From: Thalassococcus halodurans
GTDB lineage: Bacteria > Pseudomonadota > Alphaproteobacteria > Rhodobacterales > Rhodobacteraceae
DNA: 64,000 bases
Direction of reading: 5' to 3'
Assembly (NCBI RefSeq): GCF_900108225.1
Contig: NZ_FNUZ01000001.1
Coordinates: forward strand, 62,001 to 126,000
Part shown: in pieces, positions 34,701-42,572 of the stretch
Layout: every line of letters begins with the position of its first letter
How positions within the stretch are numbered: position 1 is the stretch's first letter
Program-made: the position numbers and the translations under genes
Notes under the pieces: model-generated
Database searches by the model: none
What the model was told of the DNA's origin: nothing
The model's input: only the letters and a program-made list of their open reading frames with translations

Positions 34701-35866
34701 ACGCCAAGGCGCGGATTGCCCGACGCCAGCGTTTCGCCCTCTTCATTATTCAGAAGCCAGACAGCCGTTTTGCTGTCGTAAACAAGCTCAAGCGGACCTT
34801 CCGGCATCGCCTGTGGGTCCGTAACAGTCACACCAACCAAGGCAGAGCCACGGTTCAGCGGTGATAAGGTCGGCGCCCATCCGTCCAGCGAAAATATCTG
34901 TCCGCCCCGGTCGCCGTTCAAATCAAGACCCTGCTGGTGCAGTTCATTCATCTGCCGCACGAACTTTGTTGCCCAGCGGTTCAGATCGCCGATGGTTTCA
35001 TCAATTGCACCGATTGCGGAATTCAGACCCTTCAAGGCACCGTCGAACGGCATCCTCACAGGAGGCGTGTCATCATCCGGCAAGGTCGGATCATAGATCG
35101 TCAGTCGCCCCGTGGGATCGCGGCTGATCCAGCCGACCTCGGAATTGTTCATCAGAACCGGACCACCGGGCACGGTTCCCGCAGACACAAGGATCGAGTC
35201 GCGCGCACCGACCGCGACATGGATGTCCATGTTCGACGCCAGTTGGTTCAACAACACATCACGACGGTCCAAAAGTGCCGCACGCGCGGTTCCGGTGACC
35301 GAGGTGATATCCTTTTGCAGCTCGCCCAGCGCAATCAATTGTGTGTTCACATCGTCCACGCGCCGCTGCGCTTCGTCCTGAACACCGTCGCGGATACGTT
35401 CAATCGCGTAGGTCATTTCAGAAATGCCGGCAGCAAGGGTGCTACCGGTTTCCAGAACGACGCGCCGAAGGCCCGAGTCCGCAGGCGAGCCGGACATATT
35501 GGCAAGCGAGCCGAAGAAGTCCGCCATAAGATCGGTCACACTGCCGCCGTTGCGCGGGATCATCGTGTCTTCGACCAGTTCCAGATGCGGCAGGAACGCC
35601 TCGGCCGCGGCATGGGACGCTGTGGCCATCCTAGTGCGTGCGGCGATAAGTGAATCAAACGCGCGCCGGATATCGGTAATTTCAACGCCCTGAGGGCCCG
35701 CGTCGGTAAACAAGAGTGATGCGCCTGCGCCGACAATCTCTTGTTGCGACACATCGCGGCGGCGATACCCTTCGGTATCGGCGTTGGCGATGTTTTCGCC
35801 CGTTACCGTCAGCGCGGTACGGGCTGCAACGATGCCGGACTGGCCGATATTGAACAGATCGGACAT
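31772..35866 (-). CDS. flgK: Very large hook-associated protein FlgK (HAP1)
   Basis: 1364 residues, more than twice the usual 450-650. The N-terminus is typical FlgK (ALTVTGENIANADTEGYRRRDVSQQEIVGAG; LVEDTMIPRNGGSVTDLMADFFGSLANMSGSPADSGLRRVVL). The C-terminus is also typical (VDLDEEAAKLMRHQQSYQASAQIISVARQMFQTLLNSL). About 900 extra residues in the middle are Ala/Gly/Asp/Thr-rich, beta-type, without Cys; several stretches share a pattern of short strands ending in acidic turns. This would form a large surface domain at the hook-filament junction. I recall an enlarged FlgK in R. sphaeroides but cannot check its length. The reading frame is intact throughout. Confidence 0.94.
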   Translation of the reverse strand: MSDLFNIGQSGIVAARTALTVTGENIANADTEGYRRRDVSQQEIVGAGASLLFTDAGPQGVEITDIRRAFDSLIAARTRMATASHAAAEAFLPHLELVEDTMIPRNGGSVTDLMADFFGSLANMSGSPADSGLRRVVLETGSTLAAGISEMTYAIERIRDGVQDEAQRRVDDVNTQLIALGELQKDITSVTGTARAALLDRRDVLLNQLASNMDIHVAVGARDSILVSAGTVPGGPVLMNNSEVGWISRDPTGRLTIYDPTLPDDDTPPVRMPFDGALKGLNSAIGAIDETIGDLNRWATKFVRQMNELHQQGLDLNGDRGGQIFSLDGWAPTLSPLNRGSALVGVTVTDPQAMPEGPLELVYDSKTAVWLLNNEEGETLASGNPRLGVEGLAIAVSGTVADGDRVTLTRTNGHARNMMFLLDDVTNIAAAGALTVSSSPENAGTARMSASEYTPPVSPFQDLSSVLTGDSTQAVEFLSPGVVGTIPAEAGSASLLALSRDGVLEASLPSGTNVSEITLDIDGEAHSFLLPSAMTPEEAAEALRSGAVLSGDDLSFADLGLTASGTDGRFAVAVQEGRSMPSVQVVTDAGSFDAITVVDPAPAAELSVFTREGRQLSGPPLSPSEAAALLTPENGFVVGAVYQRVALNEPSGYSTLTQDQASGAGAATLWLGEGLEIATWSGSDAAPARASETIGFASGDSTDDITIPVGASAARQAELLADALPLSATAYTAALLDVPATGRIVFDLSGDNTSASRIEVNLDAEGPSGLAAAINSKSPITGIRAERASDGRFVLIHEGGANITLSALNASDGTLGITRLGQDGQTLGAQVLLGAGQTAARITGTVQLSGADDFGVSEGGLTINSVRDPFVNGRLERTITDAGSTQVLGFHFEAALDGAVTDIDAISAGSVGYRLNIGLPDGTSAEFAYDPSLEGVDATTLAAGLAAAMREEAPASSITGSALASLPPQGAQVKFMLGSQGYAVRMTAAGPEVVGPEPDRLNAYFNDANQLVVETVGGHLDGAPLRIPPDAADAARFGLGVDDLPQTRLTGQPFDAADLPASFVVNAAGTDYTFTASAGSLSAPADFPGSTEYDDVTGAFSITVDARLGDVRVLPGQGAQAAGFKTIGAELAVAGDQLAISTSDGRVLDLTAQTVGSATRIDLDNLPGEDLLVVMTGEGALRLSGEIGAPPEKPRTAVRELRVLDAEQGLVGLFDQETGASIATRTLDAGGTATLGGYAITLESGYATGDTFVISPNGAGSGDARTTELMADLQNPAGSDGRGGFTALYAEMLGAVGSAVRAGEDRRDSTEAVKDSALKAEAEASAVDLDEEAAKLMRHQQSYQASAQIISVARQMFQTLLNSL

Positions 35867-35872
35867 CGCGGA

Positions 35873-36181
35873 TTACCGCCCTTTTCCGACGTGGCCGGAA
35901 AACTGCCGGTAGATCGCCTCGGCCATACCAAGCTTGGACTGGCTTGCGCCGGTCTCTGTCATGGCGCGGTCCAATAGGGATTGCGTTGTATCCATACCCG
36001 TTCCGTCAAAGATGCCTTTGGCCAAGGACGCCGATCGCCCAGCCTTCATCATCTGCTGCAAGAACAATGCCTCGAACCCTTCCGAGGCGGCGCGCAGGCG
36101 CGCTTCGCTGCTGGAGCTGCCGTTCAGGGCGATGCCATCGTTTCGCGACAGCGGTACGGGAAGTTTTGAAGGAAGCTCCAT
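35873..36181 (-). CDS. flgJ: FlgJ-like rod-binding protein without muramidase domain
   Basis: 102 residues matching only the N-terminal rod-binding half of enteric FlgJ: EGFEALFLQQMMKAGRSA, followed by SLLDRAMTETGASQSKLGMAEAIYRQF. The peptidoglycan hydrolase half (about 150 residues) is absent; SltF encoded downstream would supply it. It has six bases to flgK and seven from flgI. GAGGG precedes the start. It acts as a scaffold for rod assembly in the periplasm. Confidence 0.92.
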   Translation of the reverse strand: MELPSKLPVPLSRNDGIALNGSSSSEARLRAASEGFEALFLQQMMKAGRSASLAKGIFDGTGMDTTQSLLDRAMTETGASQSKLGMAEAIYRQFSGHVGKGR

Positions 36182-36188
36182 AATACCC

Positions 36189-37313
36189 TCAGATCACGAT
36201 CAGTTCGGCGCGAAGCGCGCCCGAACGGCGCAAGGCATCCAGAATAGCGACAAGATCGGCGGGGCTTGCACCCACCGCGTTGATCGCATCCACCAGCGAT
36301 GACAGCGACACGCCCGGATCAAAGACAAAGGCGCGGGCGGGGTCCTGTTCGATTTCGATTTGCGTGTCGGGCGTCACAACCGGCTCACCCCCGGCGACCA
36401 CGACGCCGTCTTCGCCGTTCACAACAGTGGCAGCCTGATCGACGTTGAAATCCTCATTCACACGTACGGTCAGCGACCCATGCGCGACAGCGGCAGGTGA
36501 GACACGGACATCACCACCGATGACAACTGTGCCGGTGCGCGAGTTGACGATGACCTGCGCGGGTGGCGACGCTGGATCGACCTCGATCCCTTCGAGAATG
36601 CCCATGAAGGCCACGCGTTCTGCCGGATCAGCGGGCGCGCGGACACGCACCGACGTGCCGTCCAGTGCCGCGGCGACACCGCTGCCGAAAATAGCGTTTA
36701 TGGAATCCACCACGTTGCCTGCCGTCGAAAAATCATTCCGATGCAGGTTCAGGACGAAATAGTCGCTTTCCAGAAAGGGTGTCGGCACAAGGCGTTCAAC
36801 CGTGCCACCACCCGGAATCCGCCCGACTGTCGGGATATTCACGACAACGGATGACCCGTCGCCGCCTTCGACACCCAGACCACCCACGACCATGTTGCCC
36901 TGGGCGATGGCGTAAACCTCGCCGTCTGCACCCATCAGCGGGGTCATCAGCAGCGTGCCACCCTGAAGAGACTTGGCCTTGCCCACGGTGGACACCGTCA
37001 CATCAATCGTCTGACCGGGTTTGATGAAAGGCGGCAGCTCCGCCGTCACCATCACGGCAGCGGCGTTCTTTGCGTCCAGATCGTTGGCGGACACCTCAAG
37101 CCCCAGACGCGACACGATGGATTGCATCGATTGCCGCGTCAGATTGTTGTTTCCGTCACCACTGCCCGACAGGCCGACGACAATTCCATAGCCCACCAGC
37201 GGGTTGGAACGCACACCGGCGACGGATGCCAGATCTTTCAGGCGGTCGCCGCTGGCGATGGTGGGCATGATGATCAGGGTCAGCGCCAGAATTTGCAGGA
37301 GGTGTCGGATCAT
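36189..37313 (-). CDS. flgI: Flagellar P-ring protein FlgI
   Basis: 374 residues. A signal peptide (1-22, [18 protein letters not shown]) precedes the FlgI body: [104 protein letters not shown], ending in the [15 protein letters not shown] motif. It forms the bushing ring in the peptidoglycan layer. It is ten bases downstream of flgH. Intact. Confidence 0.97.
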   Translation of the reverse strand: MIRHLLQILALTLIIMPTIASGDRLKDLASVAGVRSNPLVGYGIVVGLSGSGDGNNNLTRQSMQSIVSRLGLEVSANDLDAKNAAAVMVTAELPPFIKPGQTIDVTVSTVGKAKSLQGGTLLMTPLMGADGEVYAIAQGNMVVGGLGVEGGDGSSVVVNIPTVGRIPGGGTVERLVPTPFLESDYFVLNLHRNDFSTAGNVVDSINAIFGSGVAAALDGTSVRVRAPADPAERVAFMGILEGIEVDPASPPAQVIVNSRTGTVVIGGDVRVSPAAVAHGSLTVRVNEDFNVDQAATVVNGEDGVVVAGGEPVVTPDTQIEIEQDPARAFVFDPGVSLSSLVDAINAVGASPADLVAILDALRRSGALRAELIVI

Positions 37314-37322
37314 GGGCTTACC

Positions 37323-37991
37323 TCAGAACGGGGAAACGGTGTTCAGGCCACGACGCAGCCAGCCTTGTTTACCAGCATCAGCCACCTGCCCCGCGCCGAT
37401 GTATTCGATCTGGGCGTTGGCGATACGGTCGGACAGCACGACATTCTGCGCGCTGATATCCGCAGGACGGACGATGCCGCTCAGGCGGACGTATTCGTCG
37501 CCATTGTTCAGGGTCAGTTTCTTCTGCCCCAGAATTTCAAGATTGCCACCGGGCAGAACGCGCACGACGGACACAGACAGACGGCCTGTCAAAGAGTTGG
37601 ACTGCGCCGCGCTGCCAGAGCCGGAAAACGCCTGTTGCGTGCTGGACGTCATGCCAGAGCCGTCAAAGTTCGTGAAAATCGCGCCCGGCAGAGCGAGGTT
37701 ATAGTTATCGGTCCGCGACGTGCCCGCGTTCTGGGTTTTCTTGGCCGAAAAGCTTTCGGTGAATTGAACCGTCAGCAGATCGCCAATCGCTTTGGCGCGG
37801 CGGTCCGTGGCAAACAGGCCCTGACCCGAAGTCGAATAAATCCCGCCCGACGGCAGGCTGTATTCTGTTTCGATGGCTTCGACCGGAAAGACCGGTTCAA
37901 AGTTTTCCGAACGGGCATTTTCGACCTGTGTCGAACAGCCTGCGACGGCCAGTGCGGCAAGAGCCGCTGTAAACTTAAAGAACTTCATCAA
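37323..37991 (-). CDS. flgH: Flagellar L-ring lipoprotein FlgH
   Basis: 222 residues. A lipoprotein signal with lipobox AVAGC (Cys near 19) is followed by the FlgH domain: SLPSGGIYSTSGQGLFATDRRAKAIGDLLTVQFTESFSA and LEILGQKKLTLNNGDEYVRLSGIVRPADISAQNVVLSDRIANAQIEYIGAG, ending in RRGLNTVSPF. It forms the outer-membrane ring. It lies nine bases after flgG. Normal length. Confidence 0.96.
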   Translation of the reverse strand: MMKFFKFTAALAALAVAGCSTQVENARSENFEPVFPVEAIETEYSLPSGGIYSTSGQGLFATDRRAKAIGDLLTVQFTESFSAKKTQNAGTSRTDNYNLALPGAIFTNFDGSGMTSSTQQAFSGSGSAAQSNSLTGRLSVSVVRVLPGGNLEILGQKKLTLNNGDEYVRLSGIVRPADISAQNVVLSDRIANAQIEYIGAGQVADAGKQGWLRRGLNTVSPF

Positions 37992-38000
37992 GAGCGACCC

Positions 38001-38789
38001 TTATAGTTTGTTAGAGAGGTACCGCATCATTTCGTCCGAGGCCGAAATCGCGCGGGAGTTCACTTCGTAAGCGCGCTGCGCTTCAATCATGTCGACCAGT
38101 TCTTGGACGACATTGACGTTGGAGGTTTCCAGAAAGCCCTGAACCAGCTTGCCGGCCCCATCTGCCAAAGGCGCGGCCACGATGGGCGCACCGCTTGCGT
38201 TGGTTTCGACGACAAAGGTTTCCCCGATGGGATCCAAGCCACGCGGGTTCACAAAGTTTGCCAGCGTCAGCTGCCCCACCTCTTGCGGTTCAACGGCGCC
38301 GGGCTGGGTGACGCTGACGATACCGTCTGCGGAAACTGTGACAGACAAGGCATCAGCGGGAAGCTGGATTTCAGGCTGGATGACATACCCGCTCGCGGTG
38401 GTCAGCACGCCTTCAGAGTTCTGCGAAAATGCGCCATTGCGGGTATAGCCGATCCGGCCATCCGGCATCAGCACCTGAAAGAAGCCTTTCCCGTCGATGG
38501 CCACGTCAAGCGCGTTTCCGGTGCTGGCCAGAGATCCTTGGGTATAAAGCTTTTCGGTGTTGACCATGCGCACGCCCGTACCCACGGCGGTGGGCGATGC
38601 CTGTTCGGTTGCCTCAGATGTCTGCGAACCGGCGGGGCGCCACACCTGATAAAGAAGGGATTCAAAGTTCGCGCGGTCGCGTTTGAAGCCAGTGGTGTTG
38701 ACGTTTGCAAGGTTGTTGGAAATGACCTGAATACGCGCCTGTTGGGCGTTCAATCCGGTCTTTGCAACATGCATGGCGTTCGATGACAT
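38001..38789 (-). CDS. flgG: Flagellar distal rod protein FlgG
   Basis: 262 residues, the typical length. N-terminal rod motif (AKTGLNAQQARIQVISNNLANVNTTGFKRDRANFESLLYQVWRPAG), central FlgG domain (ALDVAIDGKGFFQVLMPDGRIGYTRNGAFS) and C-terminal motif (GFLETSNVNVVQELVDMIEAQRAYEVNSRAISASDEMMRYLSNKL). It forms the distal rod. It has its own sigma-54 promoter upstream, so flgG-H-I-J-K-L can be transcribed apart from flgB-F. Confidence 0.97.
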   Translation of the reverse strand: MSSNAMHVAKTGLNAQQARIQVISNNLANVNTTGFKRDRANFESLLYQVWRPAGSQTSEATEQASPTAVGTGVRMVNTEKLYTQGSLASTGNALDVAIDGKGFFQVLMPDGRIGYTRNGAFSQNSEGVLTTASGYVIQPEIQLPADALSVTVSADGIVSVTQPGAVEPQEVGQLTLANFVNPRGLDPIGETFVVETNASGAPIVAAPLADGAGKLVQGFLETSNVNVVQELVDMIEAQRAYEVNSRAISASDEMMRYLSNKL

Positions 38790-38827
38790 CGCATCCCCTC
38801 CTGGGAAAATTCCGTTTCATCGATTTC

Positions 38828-38843
38828 TGCAACGCATATGCCA
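38828..38843 (-). promoter_or_regulatory. Sigma-54 promoter of flgG-flgH-flgI-flgJ-flgK-flgL
   Basis: On the minus strand TGGCATATGCGTTGCA: GG at 38842-38841, GC at 38830-38829, ten-base spacing, perfect -12 half. It sits in the 110-base flgF-flgG gap. The transcript would start near 38817, about 28 bases before flgG. Confidence 0.9.
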
Positions 38844-38899
38844 ATGCACCTAACCCTTACGGATGAATGGTTTTAATCCAAAGGGATAGGTGGCGCTGT

Positions 38900-39658
38900 T
38901 TATTCAGGCGGCCGCATCAAAGTGGCACTGCCTTCGTCCAGTTCTTTGGCGGACATAACCATGCGCAAGCCGATCTCGAAGTTGCGCTGGATTTCGATTG
39001 AGGTCAGCAATTCCTCGACCGGATTGACGTTGCTGCCTTCCAAAGTGAACTGGATCACCTCGGCACCTTGGTTGGGGTTGGGAACACCGCCATCGATCTG
39101 CCGGATTTCCCCGTCCAAACCTTTGCGAAGCTGCACGTCGGCATCAGGAACAACAGTTCCCAGAACGCCCGCAACTACGGTTTCACCCGGCGCGCCGCCC
39201 TGAGGTTCTATGTGGATTTCGCCCAGTTCGGTGATCCGGATCGACTGATACGGCGGGACGACAATGGGCTGTAGCCCAGCGTCCAGCATTGTATCCCCCG
39301 CGCCATTGACCAGCGTGCCATCAGGTTGACGGCGCATATCGCCACGACGTGACAAAGCCACCTCGCCGTTCTGCGGCTGGATAAAGAAGTACCCCTGATC
39401 ACCGATCGCCACATCAAGCTCTTCGCCAGTGCGGTCCATGAACCCTGCCTGTTCAGCAAAAGCCCCGCCTTGGCCTTCCATCTGAAAGGCGCGAGTCTGA
39501 AGACCGTTCATGACATCCAGAAACTTGGTGTTGGTGTTATCCGTCAGATCACGACGAAAGCCCGGCACGTTCTGGTTGGCAAGGTTCTGCGCCTGATTGA
39601 CCTGCGTGTCACGCATGACACGCAAGGCATTCAGGGCAGTATGGATCATTCTATCCAT
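38900..39658 (-). CDS. flgF: Flagellar proximal rod protein FlgF
   Basis: 252 residues. N-terminal rod motif (TALNALRVMRDTQVNQAQNLANQNVPGFRRDLTD), middle with LDVAIGDQGYFFIQPQNGEVALSRRGDMRRQPDGTLVNGAGD, and C-terminal GSNVNPVEELLTSIEIQRNFEIGLRMVMSAKELDEGSATLM. The pattern distinguishes it from FlgG by the absence of the C-terminal RAYE form. It follows flgE by 15 bases. Confidence 0.94.
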   Translation of the reverse strand: MDRMIHTALNALRVMRDTQVNQAQNLANQNVPGFRRDLTDNTNTKFLDVMNGLQTRAFQMEGQGGAFAEQAGFMDRTGEELDVAIGDQGYFFIQPQNGEVALSRRGDMRRQPDGTLVNGAGDTMLDAGLQPIVVPPYQSIRITELGEIHIEPQGGAPGETVVAGVLGTVVPDADVQLRKGLDGEIRQIDGGVPNPNQGAEVIQFTLEGSNVNPVEELLTSIEIQRNFEIGLRMVMSAKELDEGSATLMRPPE

Positions 39659-39673
39659 AGATTACGGCGTCCT

Positions 39674-40930
39674 TTAGGTCCGCATGTTCATGATCGTCTG
39701 CGACAGCGACTGGTTGGTTTCCAGCGCTTTGGCCGACGCTTGGAAGTTCCGCTGAGCCGTGATCAGGTTCACCAGTTCCTTGGTCAGATCGACGTTCGCG
39801 TATTCCAGAGCACCCGAGCGGATCGACCCAAAGCCGTTCACGGCAGGAACACCCAGTTGCGCAGCGCCGGAACTACGGGTCGCGCCGTATGTCGCGCTGC
39901 CGAGGTTTTCCAAGCCGCCAAGATTGTTGAAGTTTGCAAGCGCCACACGACCGATCGCCTTGGATTCACGGCCACCATAAGCCGCCCAGATCAGACCTGC
40001 GTCATCGACCTGTAGGCCGCTGAGCGCTTCGCGGGTTTCGCCGTCTTGGGAAAAAGACTTTACCGCAAACTCGGCGTCTTCGATGCGCGAGTCCTGTAAA
40101 TCGACGGCAATGCTACGTCCCGCGACATCGAACGAAATCTGCCCAGCGCCATCGACCAGGTAACCGTCACCATCAAAGGTTATTGTGGCATCACCTGCAA
40201 AGGTTTCCGTGCCATCGCGACCATCGATTGTCAGGCGCACTTCGAATGTCGTGGTTTCATCGTCCACATCCGGCAGATCGCGCAGGATGTAGTACATATT
40301 CGCACTTTGCGGCTGGCCATCGGCATCAAAGATGTTGATCGAGTTGCTATAGGCAAACGTTTCAGGGTTCGCGCTGTCAAAATCCGCCGCAGGAACAACC
40401 GCTTGCGTGCCGGAAATGCTTTCACCGGACGGGAATTGGACAGCTGTCGTGATATTCTCGGTCGCTTTTGGCGTGCCGTCGAACATCTCGACTTTGACAG
40501 GCTGCGTGACAACCATCGACAGGACATCGCCGCCATCCGACGCCGGATAGGCATTCAAGTAGTAGCCTTCCGCATTGACGATATAGCCGTTCTCATTCAG
40601 GCCGAACGCCCCTGCCCGTGTGTATGCGATTTCGCCGCCTGTCGGTTCGGTCTGCATCTGGAACATGCCAGCGCCCTGAATGGCCAGATCAAGCTGGTTG
40701 CCAGTCGCACCTACAGTGCCTTGCTGGAAGCTGCGAGCCACACGGGTCACTTGTGTACCCGATCCCACTGTCGTTTGCGGGTTGGAATACGGAGAGTTCG
40801 GATAGAAATCGGCGAACTCGGCGCGACTGCTGTGGAAACCGACTGTGCCCACGTTGGCGATGTTGTTCGACGTTGTCGAAATATCGGTCTGGGCGGCATT
40901 CAGGCCGGATAAAGCTGTTATAAACGTCAT
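39674..40930 (-). CDS. flgE: Flagellar hook protein FlgE
   Basis: 418 residues. N-terminal ITALSGLNAAQTDISTTSNNIANVGTVGFHSSRAEFADFY and LDLAIQGAGMFQM, a beta-rich surface domain (about 150-320), and C-terminal GALEYANVDLTKELVNLITAQRNFQASAKALETNQSLSQTIMNMRT. It is the hook subunit, intact and of ordinary length. It lies 38 bases downstream of flgD. Confidence 0.97.
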   Translation of the reverse strand: MTFITALSGLNAAQTDISTTSNNIANVGTVGFHSSRAEFADFYPNSPYSNPQTTVGSGTQVTRVARSFQQGTVGATGNQLDLAIQGAGMFQMQTEPTGGEIAYTRAGAFGLNENGYIVNAEGYYLNAYPASDGGDVLSMVVTQPVKVEMFDGTPKATENITTAVQFPSGESISGTQAVVPAADFDSANPETFAYSNSINIFDADGQPQSANMYYILRDLPDVDDETTTFEVRLTIDGRDGTETFAGDATITFDGDGYLVDGAGQISFDVAGRSIAVDLQDSRIEDAEFAVKSFSQDGETREALSGLQVDDAGLIWAAYGGRESKAIGRVALANFNNLGGLENLGSATYGATRSSGAAQLGVPAVNGFGSIRSGALEYANVDLTKELVNLITAQRNFQASAKALETNQSLSQTIMNMRT

Positions 40931-40968
40931 TTTTGCACCTTCATGTTCTTAGCTCTGGTGGCAAAAGG

Positions 40969-41652
40969 TCAACGCAACGCGCTGATCTCTAGGCTGTTGC
41001 GAAGACCGTAGTCCTCGATGTTGAGGGTAAAATCGGTGCCTTCCGGCGGCACCTCGACACCGATCACGCGTGCGTACACCATCGGTGCGATCGCAGCGCT
41101 TTGACCATTCCCACCCACATCGACCGACACGCGGATCGCCCCGTTGGCGTCACGAATGTTGGCCGGTACATCAGACCAGCTGAAATCAAGCCGCCCCGCA
41201 GGCTGCGGCCCCATTTCCTGTTGATGAAGCAAGACGCCGGATTGCGCGTCCGTATACCGAATAGAGACCGACGACACCGATCCGACCAGATCGACCACGC
41301 CGTTGATCGCGCCTGCACTGTCCGCGCGGGCAAGCGTGCCCGGCACCAACACCTGGCGACCGATCATCGATGACGCGTTCAGGACGCGGCTGGAGCCCAA
41401 CTGCGCCGACATCGACTCAAGCGTCTGGTTAATCGTGTCCAAACCATTCACCGTCGAGAACTGCGCCATCTGGGCCAGAAACTCGCCGTTTTCCATCGGC
41501 GCGAACGGATCCTGGTTCTTCATTTGCGTGGTCATAAGCGTCAGGAAATCCTGCTGCCCCAGTTCCTGCGAACCGGTCACATTCTCGGGCTGAAGCGATG
41601 TTTGCGTCCGCAAACCCGAGATCTGAGATGAAATGCCATCAATAGAGGTCAT
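40969..41652 (-). CDS. flgD: Flagellar hook-capping protein FlgD
   Basis: 227 residues. The N-terminal FlgD motif is clear (LGQQDFLTLMTTQMKNQDPFAPMENGEFLAQMAQFSTVNGLDTINQ), then SSMIGRQVLVPGTLA and a C-terminal Ig/Tudor-like region (SVSIRYTDAQSGVLLHQQEMGPQPAGRLDFSWSD). It is the scaffold for hook polymerisation. It follows flgC by 15 bases. Normal length. Confidence 0.95.
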   Translation of the reverse strand: MTSIDGISSQISGLRTQTSLQPENVTGSQELGQQDFLTLMTTQMKNQDPFAPMENGEFLAQMAQFSTVNGLDTINQTLESMSAQLGSSRVLNASSMIGRQVLVPGTLARADSAGAINGVVDLVGSVSSVSIRYTDAQSGVLLHQQEMGPQPAGRLDFSWSDVPANIRDANGAIRVSVDVGGNGQSAAIAPMVYARVIGVEVPPEGTDFTLNIEDYGLRNSLEISALR

Positions 41653-41667
41653 GTCGTTCCTTCCCTA

Positions 41668-42081
41668 TCACTGGCCCATATTCACAGTTCGTGCCATCAG
41701 CGCCCGCATCGTCGAAATAACTTCGACGGTGTTCTGATATTGGCGGGACGCTTCCATCATCTCGACCATCTCTTCTTCTGTGTTGACGACGGCCTGATAG
41801 ACGAAGCCATCGGCGTCGGCTTCGGGGTGTTCAGGCTGGTACAAACGCTCGGGCGCACGATCGAGCTGCACGATGCGTTCGACCCCGACGGATGACAGGC
41901 CCGAGTCTTTGGTGTTCTCGGCGTAGATCGTTTTGAACACGGGGCGCATGGCCCGATAGGCCCCCTCCTCGGTGCTACTGACCGAATTCGCATTGGCAAG
42001 GTTCGACGCGACCGTATTCAGGCGGGTCAACTGTGACGTCATAGCCCGCTGCGCGACATCAAAGACGTTTTTCACTGTCAT
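41668..42081 (-). CDS. flgC: Flagellar proximal rod protein FlgC
   Basis: 137 residues, the family length. N-terminal RLNTVASNLANANSVSSTEEGAYRAMRPVFKTIYAE and C-terminal FVYQAVVNTEEEMVEMMEASRQYQNTVEVISTMRALMARTVNMGQ; the YQNTVEV motif identifies FlgC. It starts two bases after the flgB stop, so the two rod subunits are tightly coupled. Confidence 0.96.
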   Translation of the reverse strand: MTVKNVFDVAQRAMTSQLTRLNTVASNLANANSVSSTEEGAYRAMRPVFKTIYAENTKDSGLSSVGVERIVQLDRAPERLYQPEHPEADADGFVYQAVVNTEEEMVEMMEASRQYQNTVEVISTMRALMARTVNMGQ

Positions 42082-42083
42082 GA

Positions 42084-42467
42084 TTACTCTCCTTTGATCG
42101 CGCGGGTCAGGCCGCTGATCTTACGGTTCAGAAGCTGAAGGCTGGTCTGGTAGCGCAGCGAGTTTTCCGAAAACTCTGTCTGCTCGACCGCCAGCTCGAC
42201 CGTGTTGCCATCCATCGACGGGTTCAAAGGCTGGCGATAGCCCAAACCGGTTCCCGCGGCTGCGCTGGTCGGAATGTGCCGGTCGTGCGTTGTCCGCAAC
42301 TCGGCCTCTCCCACCGCTTGCTTCATCGCCTGCGAAAAATCGAAATCACGCGCCTTGAAACCGGGCGTCGCCGCGTTGGCGATATTCGACGCCAGAACCG
42401 CGTTCCGCTTTTCCCGCAGCATCAGGGCATTTGCATGTGTCGCCAGATGATCGCGTACACCAACCAT
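42084..42467 (-). CDS. flgB: Flagellar proximal rod protein FlgB
   Basis: 127 residues from ATG 42467, with GGAAGG eight bases upstream. The frame stays open far beyond this (to 43061) but that is antisense to the repeat gene and is not coding. Motifs: [27 protein letters not shown] and C-terminal [41 protein letters not shown]-type end. It is the first gene of the flg operon and is transcribed from a sigma-54 promoter 50 bases upstream. Confidence 0.95.
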   Translation of the reverse strand: MVGVRDHLATHANALMLREKRNAVLASNIANAATPGFKARDFDFSQAMKQAVGEAELRTTHDRHIPTSAAAGTGLGYRQPLNPSMDGNTVELAVEQTEFSENSLRYQTSLQLLNRKISGLTRAIKGE

Positions 42468-42514
42468 TTGGACCTTCCTTTGCATCGCTTTTCTGTCAGC
42501 GCCGCAGCGCAATC

Positions 42515-42530
42515 TGGCCCGATATTTGCA
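42515..42530 (+). promoter_or_regulatory. Sigma-54 promoter of the acidic repeat-protein gene, interlocked with flgB promoter
   Basis: TGGCCCGATATTTGCA: GG at 42516-42517 and GC at 42528-42529, ten-base spacing; one mismatch to TGGCACG-N4-TTGCA. The transcript would start near 42541, 32 bases before the ATG at 42573. Its -12 GC is the same base pair step used by the flgB promoter on the other strand. Confidence 0.85.
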
Positions 42531-42542
42531 AGTCCGATGCCA
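42527..42542 (-). promoter_or_regulatory. Sigma-54 promoter of flgB-flgC-flgD-flgE-flgF
   Basis: On the minus strand TGGCATCGGACTTGCA: GG at 42541-42540 and GC at 42529-42528, ten-base spacing. The transcript would start near 42516, about 49 bases before the flgB ATG. The palindromic TTGCAA (42526-42531 region) provides the -12 element for both strands. Confidence 0.88.
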
Positions 42543-42572
42543 ACTTCGAAAGACAAACACCGGAGCGCTCCG

